A stretch of DNA of 64,000 nucleotides from Diplosphaera chodatii. Taxonomy: Eukaryota; Chlorophyta; Trebouxiophyceae; Prasiolales; Stichococcaceae. Below, one piece after another: positions 1 through 9,268 of the stretch. The position numbers and the translations under genes were made by a program. The notes below the pieces were generated by a model that made no database searches, was not told the DNA's origin, and saw only the letters and a program-made list of their open reading frames with translations. Positions within the stretch are counted from its first letter, which is position 1. Every line of letters starts with the position of its first letter. The stretch spans positions 992,001 through 1,056,000 of the forward strand of contig JAALGY010000008.1 of the NCBI GenBank assembly GCA_032358165.1, given 5' to 3'.

Positions 1-194
1 GCAACTGGCAGCCTTTCTGCGGGGTTGTCATGATCAATGTGCAGAGTTGGAGGGGTGTGCATCCAACCGGGATTGAGTGGAACCATTCTGTCAGCGGGGA
101 GTGAACGGTTTCGTACACGACTCGTTGTGCATGTTGCTCTGGGTTTTTCCGCCAGAGCCTGTGGCTAGGCCAAAATGGCCCACCACCAGTATTT
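1..194 (+). mobile_element. LINE-A, 3' end of a copy entering the window
   Basis: The segment carries the last codons of LINE-A ORF2, ending at a TGA at 74-76. About 115 bp of 3' UTR follow and are repeated almost identically at every other LINE-A 3' end in the window. The UTR holds the landmark GGCCAAAATGGCC and ends in CCACCACCAGTAT. The copy is cut by the window edge, so its 5' extent is unknown. Confidence 0.85.
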
Positions 195-199
195 GACAT

Positions 200-241
200 T
201 GACATTGATTACATACTGGTGGTGGTATGTAATCAATGTCA
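200..241. repeat. Perfect inverted repeat made from two LINE-A tails
   Basis: Two 16-base arms (200-215 and 226-241) are exact reverse complements around a 10-base loop. Each arm is a piece of the LINE-A 3' tail (TATGTAATCAATGTCA and its complement). A minus-strand tail fragment of roughly 32 bp therefore sits head to head with a plus-strand tail. It most likely arose by insertion of a very short copy or by local rearrangement. Confidence 0.8.
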
Positions 242-255
242 TGTCAATGTCAATG

Positions 256-590
256 TCATGGCAAGGACTTGGTCTTGGTGGGGTTGAGCTGGGCGCCTGA
301 GGCCGCAGCGAAGGCGGCAACAGGTCCTTCGATGACCTTGTCGCAGTCCGCGGCGGAGGCGGCGTGGATGGTGGTGTCGTCGGCGTGCATGTGGCAAGGG
401 GGAGCAGCTCCGCCGAAGGGGAGGGTTATGGCTTGCATGGCGCCAGCGGCGACCATGCGTCGAGTGAGAGCGGCGAGAGTCTGGAGCTGCAGGATGTAGA
501 GCAGTGATGAGGGGGGGCTGCCTTGGAGTGCGCCGCTGTTGATGGGGATGGGGTCGGTGGGGGCGCCGTTGACGCGGATGCGCCCAAGGG
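256..590 (-). pseudogene. Reverse transcriptase fragment of a second LINE family (LINE-B)
   Basis: A minus-strand reading frame contains RT motif B (GALQGSPPSSLLY) followed by the catalytic box in the form HADD and then the downstream SGAQLNPTKTK stretch. The LINE-A motifs differ (GVKQGCPLSP and FYADD), so this is a separate non-LTR family. Motif A and the fingers are missing. The upstream side is cut by a (CAAA)n-tailed element. The call rests on motif order and spacing. Clade is not assigned. Confidence 0.7.
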
Positions 591-745
591 TGTCTTTTTT
601 TTGTTTGTTTGTTTGTTTTTTACAAAGGGCGTCCAGACCAGAACCAAGCTCAATGAACAAGGCTCTGCGGCACAATGCGGCGTCTCACGTGGGAACGTGA
701 GGGCGGCTGGGTAGGTCATCCAAATGCTCTGTTCGAAATATGTCA
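591..745 (-). mobile_element. (CAAA)n-tailed short retroelement, copy 1
   Basis: A body of roughly 110-120 bp is followed on the minus strand by a CAAA-rich tail at about 593-631. The same body recurs at 15955-16137, at 17322-17462 and in part at 19045-19150. It contains an internal stretch reading CTCACGTTCCCACGTGAG on the minus strand. No protein-coding potential is visible. It lies directly against the LINE-B fragment, suggesting insertion there. Confidence 0.7.
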
Positions 746-763
746 ATGGAGGACACTGAAACC

Positions 764-1300
764 ACAAGGGAATGCAGGGCCCATGAGACCAGCGAAAGGC
801 AATAGTCCCGATGAGGAAGGCTACCTAATGGTCGTACAAGTGCGGGGACCTGGCGGCGGCGGCAGCAAGGCCACGCACACGCGGCTAAGTCGCATCGCTG
901 CAAGTGTCTAATCCTGAAGAGTCGTAACGAGTGTCTGTCCACGTGCCACGGCACCCGCGGGTAAACCCAGAAAACCCCGCGCAGACATGCAGGGACCGGT
1001 TGCGTACAAGTACGCCGAGCTCTGGGCTCGCTGGGACCAGATACGCCGCGAGGCGCCCTGCATGCTGGTGAAAGCAACCAGGCCCAAGATGACTAAGGGC
1101 TGGCGCTGGCAAAAAACAGAGGGCCGGCGGCTGACGCCGCAAGCTGTCCGCAATGCACAACACCGGGCTCCAGGGTCTTCTGAGGTAGATGCCTCCAGCC
1201 ACGCGGGATCCGCGGGTGACCGCTGCTAGGTGTTGTCATGCTACTAGGGTCTTGGTCTTGGTCTTGTTCTTGGTCTTGTTCTTGGTCGTGAAGGTAGGCG
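764..1300 (+). mobile_element. Repeat family C with TTGGTC-rich tail, copy 1
   Basis: About 480 bp matches 8752-9268 on the opposite strand at high identity. An 80-codon ORF (987-1229) is shared, beginning MQGPVAYKYAELW and ending SHAGSAGDRC. The 3' side runs into TCTTGGTCTTGTTCTTGG repeats (about 1250-1290). A microsatellite-like end after a conserved ORF end suggests the 3' end of another non-LTR element, but no RT or endonuclease motif is present. Function of the 80-aa protein is unknown. Confidence 0.55.
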
Positions 1301-1403
1301 ATGATTGGAGTCCGGGCTGGGAGGAGTAGCGGAGGTGGGAGTCCAGGACGGGACTGTAAGTGAAGGTGAAGGCTGGTGCTGGCTGGCAAGGTGTGAAGGT
1401 TTG
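1301..1403. repeat. Low-complexity purine-rich segment
   Basis: The stretch is biased to GGAGT, GAAGGTGAAGG and related words. Similar text occurs at 8130-8300 and, complemented, at 8640-8780, so it is probably part of, or a companion to, repeat family C. No gene is seen. Confidence 0.5.
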
Positions 1404-1756
1404 ACATTGACATTGATTACATACTGGTGGTGGGCCATTTTGGCCTAGCCACAGGCTCTGGCGGAAAAACCCAGAGCAACATGCACAACGAGTCGTGTAC
1501 GAAACCGTTCACTCCCCGCTGACAGAATGGTTCCACTCAATCCCGGTTGGAATGGAAAGCGGTAAGGGAAGTTGCAAATAGCGATGGAAAAGAGAACCTT
1601 TGACCGGAAGGCTGTTTGTGTATTGCGTTTTTCAACGACTTATATAGGTTGGATGCACACCCCTCCAACTCTGCACATTGATTGTGACAACCCCGCAAAA
1701 AGGCTGCCAGTTGCCCGGCATCCTGCTGCATAAAGCCTGCCACTGATGTGATGTTG
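1404..1756 (-). mobile_element. LINE-A copy D, 3' part
   Basis: This is the 3' UTR and the last codons of a minus-strand LINE-A. Its continuation lies at 7383-8118, because full-length copy A (1757-7382) inserted into it. The duplicated target TGTTG is at 1752-1756 and 7383-7387. A SINE fragment splits this part at 1551-1646. Copy D is 5' truncated near 8118 within ORF2. Confidence 0.85.
1551..1646 (-). mobile_element. SINE, 5'-truncated copy in LINE-A copy D
   Basis: Ninety-six bases match the 3' part of the SINE at 10188-10416 and 13133-13358. The insertion is flanked by a direct repeat GGTTGG (1545-1550 and 1647-1652) present once in uninterrupted LINE-A copies. The element's 3' end is the TTCCATT-type tail. 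Confidence 0.85.
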
Positions 1757-1861
1757 ACATTGACATTGATTACATACTGGTGGTGGGCCATTTTGGCCTA
1801 GCCACAGGCTCTGGCGGAAAAACCCAGAGCAACATGCACATCGAGTCGTGTACGAAACCGT

Positions 1862-4800
1862 TCACTCCCCGCTGACAGAATGGTTCCAATCAATCCCGGT
1901 TGGATGCACACCCCTCCAACTGGAAAGCGGTAAGGGAAGTTGCAAATAGCGATGGAAAAGAGAACCTTTGACCGGAAGGCTGTTTTCCAACTCTGCACAT
2001 TGATCATGACAACCCCGCAAAAAGGCTGCCAGTTGCCCGGCATCCTGCTGCATAAAGTCCGCCACTGATGTGATGTTGCTGTCCTCAAACAGCTCCGAAT
2101 GCTGCACCCTCTGATCTACTAGGGCTGGACACCCCCAGACCATATGCGCCTCATCATCCACCACGCCGCAGTTACACCGCTGACACAGCCGCTCTGCCCG
2201 CGGCAGCCGCTGCCACCTCCCTGTTTCCACCCCCAGCATGTGACTGCCCATGCGAAACTGTGCTAACCGCCGACGACCGGTCTTGGAGGCGACTGCCTGC
2301 AAGTAGCCGGCCATCTGGTAGTTGTCACTGTTCACAGGGCCCCTGACTCCCAGCCACTCACGCACTTTGCGCAAGTCGCTGCCATTCACAGCATCGAAGG
2401 TGCGGCGCTGCAGGTGTGCAGTGACAACAGATGTGTCAATGCGCTGCGGCACGCCGTCAACGATGGGTGACATGAAGTGCAGGAACGAACACACCTGGGC
2501 AGCCCAGCATGCTGAGCTGCTGGTGCTGCGCCCCGGCCGTGTGGCCAGAGCACAGTTCTCCAGGAATGCCTGCTTGGTGAGGCGGGTGTCCGGCATTGCG
2601 ACCAGCCGGTTCCAGAACCGGCAGATGGCCAGCGTTGCCGTGTGCGCCACTGGGAACCGCCCAAGCTCCCCCAACACCGCCACGTTGGGAGTGCCTGTGC
2701 GCACGCCAAGAACAGACCGAAGGAACTTCCGATGGACAAGCTCACAAGTATCCATGCCAGTACCACATAACGCCCCAGGTCCCCATGTTTCGACACCATA
2801 TAGCATAACAGGACGCACTAGTGCATCAAACAAATGCAGCTGCAATGCTGGGTCATGCAGGCTCAGGTCGTGGCAACGATGCTGCAATGCAAGTGCGGCG
2901 CGCTGGGCGGAGGCCGCTCTGCCGATGCTAGCGGCAGCAAAAGAACTACGAGTAGAGATATCAACCCCCAGATAGGTAAACGAGTCCAGTACTTCGATGG
3001 GAGCATGCATGTAGGTGAGAACCGGTGGTGCAGCAGCCTGGGCTGCATACACCACGACCTTTGTCTTCTTCACGTTGACGGTGAGGCGCCAGCGCTTGCA
3101 GTACGACTCCAGCAGGTCGAGCTGCGCCTGCAGGCCGCGTACGGACGTGGACACCAGGTCCAGGTCATCTGCATAGAAGAGGGCAGGTGCCTGCACACCA
3201 CACAGGGTGGGCAGGTCCAGGTCCCCGCCGGCGGCCTCCAGCTCCGCTTGGAAATCGTCAATGTAAATCCCGAAAAGGGTTGGAGATAGTGGACATCCCT
3301 GCTTAACCCCCAAAGTGCTCTGGAATGTATCGGACATTCCCCCCTCAAACTGCAATGCCATTGGCACATCAGCATACAGTGCCTGAACCCCCCTCAGAAA
3401 CTCCCCATGCACCCCAATCCGCTGCAGCTTCTCCCAAAGCAAATCACGAGGTACAGTATCGTATGCCTTCTTGAAATCGACAAAGCAAGAGTACAGAGGC
3501 TGCTTATCTGCCTTGGCCTTCTCGATGAGGGTGCGAACGACGATGGTTTGGTCGGTGGTGCGGTGGTCCTTGCGGAAGCCCGCCTGTCCGCGTGCGCGCA
3601 GCTGGTGCTGCTCGGTCCACCTCATAAGCTTTTCGTTAAGCATGCAAGCATATAGTTTTGCCAACAGAGACCCAACAGCAATGCCACGGTAATTACCCGG
3701 ATCAGATGTGTCGCCCCCCTTATGAATTGGCGTGATGCCGCACAATGCCCAGCTCCTTGGCAACGCTGCAACTCGTTGACACGAGTTAAAAATACATGCA
3801 AGACAGGGTGCAAGCTGCGCCGCTGCAACAGATAAAGCATCCAATTTGAGCAATCCCACCGTCGCTTTGCCTCCGCGCAGGGCTCCTATAGCCTCTTGCA
3901 CGGCGCCGGCTGTGAAGGGCGAGTTGAGCTCGCTCCCGTCGGCAAAAGGTGGCGCAGCCCCACTACCCGAGGTACCTGCAGTGCTTGATGGAAGTGTGGG
4001 GGCATCCAGTAGTTTACGGAAGGACTCGAGCATCACATCATCTGCTATGGGACAGGACCGCTTCTTAGCAGGTTTGAACTTCTGCCAGAACTTTTTGGAG
4101 TTGGTAGAGCGAGCCATTTCAGTGAGAGAAAGAGCCTGACTGCGGGTCCACTGACGCTGTGTGCGGCGTAGCAGGTGCTGGTACTGCTGGCGCAGTGCGC
4201 GAGCAGCAGCTGACTGCGGGTCGCGACGCGCGGCTTGCCGCGCTGCGCGGCGCCCGCGAGCCAGTTCAGCGTCCCACCAGCGGGGCACAGCGTTGCGGTC
4301 ACGCCCCCGCCCCTTGGCGGCCGGCGCTGTTGCAGCCACCTCAGCCTGCGTGGTCTCGATAAACTGGTCGAACTGCATGCCCACAGCATGCATGTCATCA
4401 GGTACCTGGGCGGCGTCAGCTGCAGCTGCAATGTCGACCAGTTGGGCTGCTGCGTCAGGCTGCTGCAGGCGCTGCTGCCACACTCCCAGCTGCGCTGCGC
4501 TGAGGCGCAGGGGCTGCTGGGTTGTGGGCTGCTGCGGTTGCTGCTGCTGATGGCGGCGGCGCTGGCGACGTGGGAGCGGCTACTGGGCGGCGGTGGTCCT
4601 CTTGATGAGCAGATGCAAGGCTGCATGGTCCGACTCGGGAGCAGGGAGTACTGTTAGGGATTGAATCAGCGGGAATGCATCAGCACTTGCAAGCACATAG
4701 TCGATCAGGCTGCTGCCCACCTGACTTTGGCTAACAAAAGTGACTTGACCCCCCTCATCTCCTGGGACACGACCGTTAGCAATCCTGAGGGATGTCTCAA

Positions 4801-5476
4801 CACACATGTCAAGCAAAGCCCTGCCCCACTTGTTGGGCCGCTCCCTGCTGTCGCGGCTGTGCCGCTGTGACTGCACAGGAGGGGCAGTGGAGGGCAGGAA
4901 CTCTTCTGTGACAGGGTGATCGACAGATCCCGGAAAGTCCGGGCAGGTGCTGGTGCGTGCGTTCAGGTCTCCAACAACAAACACATGCCCCATGCGGCAG
5001 GTGGCGCTCACCTCCTCACGTAACGCCTCCCAGACCGCAGGGCCTTTGCCATCAAATGATGGGCTGCCCTCTGGTGGAATGTAACATGCGAACATGTACG
5101 CATCCTCCTCCTGGCCAATGGCTTTGTCAAACCTCAAAACAGCGTAGCAGTTCTGGGGTCCAGTCGATAAGTGTGTTACCATTGGTGCCAGCTTGTCGGC
5201 GACGTAGACAGCGATGCCGCCACGTGCGCCGCCACGCTGCTGACGCCGGCTGCGCGGCAGGTGCAGGACGGACGTGAAGCCGTCCAGCTCCGGCGCATCG
5301 CTCCCCTCACGCGCCCACGTCTCGCTGAATGCCAGTACATCGAAGTCAGCCGCCTTGATGACCTGCGAAAGAGCAGATGCATCTCTGGACAGCCAGCCCT
5401 GGACGTTCAGGCTCAGCACAGACAGGGCGCTGTTAGGGGACCGGATTGCGCCGGGCGCAGCCCGGCCCCAGCACCC
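1862..5476 (-). pseudogene. LINE-A ORF2: APE endonuclease plus reverse transcriptase (copy A, broken)
   Basis: The endonuclease half shows the APE signatures VLSLNVQG, FSETWARE, GDLNART, SLIDYVLAS and SDHAAL. The RT half shows FVDFKKAYDTVPRDLLW (motif A), GVKQGCPLSPTLFGIYIDD (B), FYADDLDLVS (C) and YLGVDIS. The C-terminus has a zinc knuckle, CQRCNCGVVDDEAHMVWGC. Together these nick the target and copy the element RNA. Without damage the protein would be about 1,180 aa. A TAG at 4580-4582 stands where copy B has CAG (Gln), splitting endonuclease from RT. The 65-bp SINE plus 6-bp duplication shifts the last codons. No AUG begins the frame: the first conserved residues follow the ORF1 stop directly. 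Confidence 0.9.
1921..1985 (-). mobile_element. SINE, 65-bp 3' fragment in LINE-A copy A
   Basis: This is the shortest SINE copy here. It is flanked by the direct repeat TCCAAC (1915-1920 and 1986-1991), which occurs once at this site in other LINE-A copies. Together they add 71 bp and shift the reading frame of ORF2. The copy begins inside the element, so it is a 5' truncation. Confidence 0.85.
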
Positions 5477-6999
5477 CTAGCAGACATGGTTGGAGGTGGG
5501 TTTGGGTGTGGCTGGCGCCTTTGCTGGAGAGGGTTGTGTGCCCTCAGCCAGTGTGGGGCCACCAGGTGATGTGTGAGAAGTGGGCTCAACAGGCAGCACA
5601 GCAAAGCGTGATGCAATGCCAAGGGGAGCAGCAGCAGGGTGAGGGCCAAGAGCGCTTGGCCGCCTTGACATTTGACATTGATTACATACTGGTGGCGGGC
5701 CATTTTGGCCTAGCCACAGGCTCTGGCGGAAAAACCCAGAGCAACATGCACAACGAGTCGTGTACGAAACCGCCGCTGCCGGCGCGGCGCGAGGTGCTGC
5801 TGTGCAAATTGCACAGCATCCGCGGCTGCGCGGCGTGCATTCGCCACTGGAGCTGCATCTTGGGCTGCCTGGTGTTGACTCCTGCGCAGCTGTGCCGCTG
5901 CGTCACGACGCTGCGGTGCCACGCTCTCAAAGATAGACACTCCGCAAGTGCGGGGAAGGCGCGCTTTCGCGCTGCACATCCTGCGCACAAACACAGCATC
6001 ATCGATGCTGACAACAGCCAGGCCGGTCTTCTGCTTGCTGACACGCATGACAGTGACATGCTGTGCAGCATCTTGTAAGCAAAGCTTGCTGGTGCAGAAA
6101 CCCTGTACTGCCGCTGCGGCAGCATCGCTGCTGCTGCCTGCTGCAAAATCCAGGTCGCTGAAAACCCACGTTGCTGACCCAGAGCTGCTGCTGCGCGCTG
6201 GAAGCCGCGGCTGCTGTTTTGGGTCAATGCTGGGCCGGCTGGTTGCTGCTGGCTGCTGTGGCAATGTTGCTGCTGGTGCCGTTGCTGGTGTTGCAGGCTG
6301 GCTGCTGGGAGCTGCTGGCGCGGTCGCTGCATGCTGCTCTGGGGCTGCATGCGTGGCCGGTGCCGTCTGCTGCTCCGGGCTGTTGCTGTTGAGCTGTGGC
6401 TGCTGCACATGTATCACAAGCTTGACTGACTGGCATTGCTGCTGCAGTGCCGCTTGCCGATATGTTGCTGCCTCGAGCTTCGACTGCTTCAGCTCGGCCT
6501 CAAGAGCCGCAATCCTGTGCAAGTATGGCGCAATGGCTGCGTTAGACGAGGGCTGTGGGACTGCACAGCCTGCACTGGAATCACCCTGGGCAGTCTGGGC
6601 AGTCACGTGATCCTGGTCAGCACCAACTGCAGTTGCATGCACGCATGCGTGTCCATGCAGGGGGCCCCTTGGTGGCCGCTGCTGAGCAGCAGGCTCTGTA
6701 TAGGCCTCGCTGATGGGTGCCGCAGTAAGCGTGCAGGACTGCTGCGTCAAATCGGCGCTGGAGTCCGACACCGAAAACTCTGCAAGTGCAGCGTCCGCAA
6801 TGCCGTCCATCGGCTCCATAACGGCGTGTATCTGGCGACGAACTGTTTCTGCGTTGGCACCCCTGCGAACAGATACGTTGTAACGTTTGGCGATCTTCCG
6901 GAGTTCGGTCACGTCACTCAGTGATGCAACCGTCGCCCAGTCCATCGCCGCATCTGTCGAGCACACAACGTCAGAGAACGAACGCGTGCAGATCGTCAT
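5477..6999 (-). pseudogene. LINE-A ORF1, nucleic-acid-binding-type protein (copy A, interrupted)
   Basis: The frame opens at ATG 6999 and, once the nested 105-bp fragment and one copy of its 5-bp duplication are ignored, runs 470 codons to the TAG at 5477-5479. Visible features are a charged N-terminus (TELRKIAKRYNVSVRRG), a short heptad-like segment (RIAALEAELKQSKLEAATYR), long Ala/Gln/Pro-rich linkers and a compact segment (QHVTVMRVSKQKTGLAVVSI) that could be an RRM-like fold as in many LINE ORF1 proteins. No CCHC knuckle is seen. The C-terminal part, resolved in copy B, ends NHAC or NHVC at the TAG. The RNA-chaperone role is inferred from position only. Confidence 0.75.
5665..5769 (-). mobile_element. 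105-bp LINE-A 3'-end insertion inside ORF1 of copy A
   Basis: Only the last 105 bp of LINE-A (tail plus part of the 3' UTR) is present. It is flanked by CCGCC (5660-5664 and 5770-5774), and copy B keeps the uninterrupted sequence at the equivalent site near 15400. This is an extreme 5' truncation. It puts about 20 foreign codons and a stop into ORF1. Confidence 0.88.
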
Positions 7000-7382
7000 G
7001 TTGTGATGTATAGAAGGTAGCTGGATGGTTGCAGCTTGGGCTGCTGCTGTAGGGTGAGTGTGACACAGATTGGGTGGTTGGAGTGAGTATGGGACGCCTC
7101 AAACGAGGTGCAATGGCCTCAAACGAGGTGCGATTGCTGCGAAATTGCAGCAGATGGATGATGTGTGTGTGATGAGTCTGCTCGCAAGAGTTGCAAGCAG
7201 TTTGAGGGGGATAGAGCGTAGGGTTGCGGTGTTTCGCGTGGTTGGTTGGTTGGTTGGGTGCGGTTGGCCTCCTGAGAGCGCACTGCCGGACACCGGGCAG
7301 CGCGGGATCCTTCGCGCTTGGTACAGAGAGCCTGTATGTAGCCAGAGAGCGTGTTGAGAACGTGCGCAAGAAACCCTTCCGT
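7000..7382 (-). promoter_or_regulatory. LINE-A 5' UTR with presumed internal promoter
   Basis: The 383 bp between the 5' terminus of copy A and the ORF1 ATG is the only complete LINE-A 5' UTR in the window. It includes two near-identical words, CAAACGAGGTGC, at about 7097 and 7118. Full-length LINEs usually carry their promoter here, so the role is inferred and no core element was recognised. Confidence 0.4.
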
Positions 7383-8118
7383 TGTTGCTGTCCTCAAACA
7401 GCTCCGAATGCTGCACCCTCTGATCCACTAGGGCTGGACACCCCCAGACCATATGCGCCTCATCATCCACCACGCCGCAGCTACACCGCTGACACAGCCG
7501 CTCTGCCCGCGGCAGCCGCTGCCACCTCCCTGTCTCCACCCCCAGCATGTGACTGCCCATGCGAAACTGTGCTAACCGCCGACGACCGGTCTTGGAGGCG
7601 ACTGCCTGCAAGTAGCCGGCCAACTGGTAGTTGTCACCGTTCACAGGGCCCCTGACTCCCAGCCACTCACGCACTTTGCGCAAGTCGCTGCCATTCACAG
7701 CATCGAAGGTGCGGCGTTGCAGGTGTGCAGTGACAACAGATGTGTCAATGCGCTGCGGCACGCCGTCAACGATGGGTGACATGAACTGGATGGAATGGAA
7801 AGCGGTAAGGGAAGTTGCAAATAGCGATGGAAAAGAGAACCTTTGACCGGAAGGATGTTTGTGTATTGCGTTTTTCTGCAGGAACGAACACACCTGGGCA
7901 GCCCAGCATGCTGAGCTGCTGGTGCTGCGCCCCGGCCGGCTGGCCAGAGCACAGTTCTCCAGGAATGCCTGCTTGGTGAGGCGGGTGTCCGGCATTGCGA
8001 CCAGCCGGTTCCAGAACCGGCAGATGGCCAGCGTTGCCGTGTGCGCCACTGGGAACCGCCCAAGCTCCCCCAACACCGCCACGTTGGGAGTGCCTGTGCG
8101 CACGCCAAGAACAGAACA
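7383..8118 (-). mobile_element. LINE-A copy D, ORF2 part (5'-truncated)
   Basis: This continues the copy begun at 1404-1756. It encodes ORF2 from the RT thumb region to the zinc knuckle, split by a SINE at 7786-7876. It loses identity to LINE-A after GCCAAGAACAGA near 8118, which is the 5' truncation point. Confidence 0.85.
7786..7876 (-). mobile_element. SINE, 91-bp fragment in LINE-A copy D
   Basis: It matches the 3' third of the SINE including the TTCCATTCCAT end. No clear target duplication is seen at this site. It interrupts ORF2 just before the sequence encoding HFMSPIVDG. Confidence 0.8.
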
Positions 8119-8751
8119 GACAAGAACAGAACAGAAGGTGTAGGTGAAGGCGAGTGGCGGTGGGAGTCCAGGATGGGACTGAGAGTGAAGGTGAGGGTGA
8201 AAGCTGGTGCTGACAGGTGAGGTGTGAAGGCGTAGGCGAAGGTGAGCGGCGGTGGGAGTCCAGGAGGGGACTGAAAGTGAAGGTGAAGGTGAAGGCTGGT
8301 GCTGGGTGTCGGTCATGAAGAGGGCAGCCATGACTGGAGACAGGCGGGGCCAAGGCGTTGACGAGGATAACAACCCCATGACCGACTTCAGAAGGATCTG
8401 GGTCGACAGCGGCCTCTGCAGCATCAACGGCCGCGACCTCGTCGTCCGCTGGACGGCCACTCACCCGGTGCCACTGCCAGCGGCATGCCCCCAGCCACAA
8501 CCTCCTCCGCAGCCTCAGAGTCAGCCCCAGCCTCAGCCTGAGTCACGACCTGTGCCCCCGCCATCGCAGCAACCCGCTCCGGCGGCTGCCTCCCCGCCGC
8601 GCCTCCAACTTATTTGAAGCACTGTCCTGCACGCCCACGGACTCCCACCGCCACTCACCCTCACCTACATCTTCACACCTATGTATGTAATCAATGTCAA
8701 AAATGCCTTGCTAGCCAGCACCAGCCTTCATCTTCACCATCACTTGCAGTC
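8119..8751. other. Low-complexity and unassigned repeat DNA
   Basis: At 8119-8310 the DNA is purine-rich with GAAGGTGAAGG-type words. A plus-strand ORF (8252-8617) contains an in-frame DFRRIWVDSGLCSINGRD segment and a long Pro/Gln run (PQPQPPPQPQ). It has no recognised domain and lies wholly in repeat DNA, so I do not call it a gene. A lone LINE-A-like tail word (TATGTAATCAATGTCAA) is at about 8683-8700. Confidence 0.5.
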
Positions 8752-9268
8752 CCATCCTGGACTCCCATCACCGCCTACCTTCAAGACCAAGAACAAGACC
8801 AAGAACAAGACCGAGACCACGACCTTAGTAGCAGGACAACACCTAGCAGCGGTCACCCGCGGATCCCGCGTGGCTGGAGGCATCTACCTCAGAAAACCCT
8901 GGAGCCCGGTGTTGTGCATGGCGGACAGCTTGCGGCGTCAGCCGCCGGCCCTCTGTTTTTTGCCAGCGCCAGCCCTTAATCATCTTGGGTTTGGTTGCTT
9001 TCACCAGCATGCAGGGCGCCTCGCGGCGTATCCGGTCCCAGCGAGCCCAGAGCTCGGCGTACTTGTACGCAGCCGGTCCCTGCATGTCTGCGCGGGGTTT
9101 TCTGGGTTTACCCGCGGGTGCCGTGGCACGTGGATAGACACACGTTACGACTCTTCAGAGTTAGACACTTGCAGCGGTGCGACTTTGCCGCGTGTGCGTG
9201 GCCTTGCTGCCGCCGCCGCCAGGTCCCCGCACTTGTACGACCGTTAGGTAGCCTTCCTCATCGGGACT
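8752..9268 (-). mobile_element. Repeat family C, copy 2
   Basis: This is the reverse-orientation counterpart of 764-1300. The minus-strand 80-codon ORF (9085-8843) differs from copy 1 at only a few residues. The tail at 8780-8826 reads as TCTTGGTC and TTGTTC repeats on the minus strand. Its 5' side begins GTCCCGATGAGG, about 50 bp inside copy 1, so it is slightly more truncated. Confidence 0.55.

Larger units (their letters stand above)
1757..7382 (-). mobile_element. Full-length LINE-A (copy A), 5.6 kb non-LTR retrotransposon
   Basis: Order on the minus strand: 5' UTR of about 383 bp (7382-7000), ORF1 (6999-5477), ORF2 with APE endonuclease and RT (5476 to about 1862), 3' UTR and a hexamer tail at 1757. 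A 5-bp target duplication (TGTTG, 1752-1756 and 7383-7387) in older copy D shows the element is complete and arrived by target-primed reverse transcription. It is now inactive. A 105-bp LINE-A 3' fragment lies in ORF1 (5665-5769), a TAG separates endonuclease from RT (4580-4582), and a SINE shifts the ORF2 C-terminus (1921-1985). The clade is unassigned; Zepp-like elements of green algae are the obvious comparison. Confidence 0.92.

Noticed and set aside
2322..2975. Long plus-strand ORFs opposite the LINE-A reverse transcriptase (also 11127-11780, 7631-7846 and others)
   Set aside because: They are antisense shadows of the RT and C-terminal coding sequence, have no domain of their own and recur only because the LINE recurs.
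4580..5479. Nuclear UAG reassigned to glutamine, because TAG appears inside the LINE frame
   Set aside because: Copy B has CAG at one of the sites, and the SLC25 carrier gene ends in TAG. The standard code explains the host genes.
8252..8617. 121-aa Pro/Gln-rich ORF as a host gene
   Set aside because: It overlaps purine-rich repeat DNA, has biased composition and no recognisable domain.
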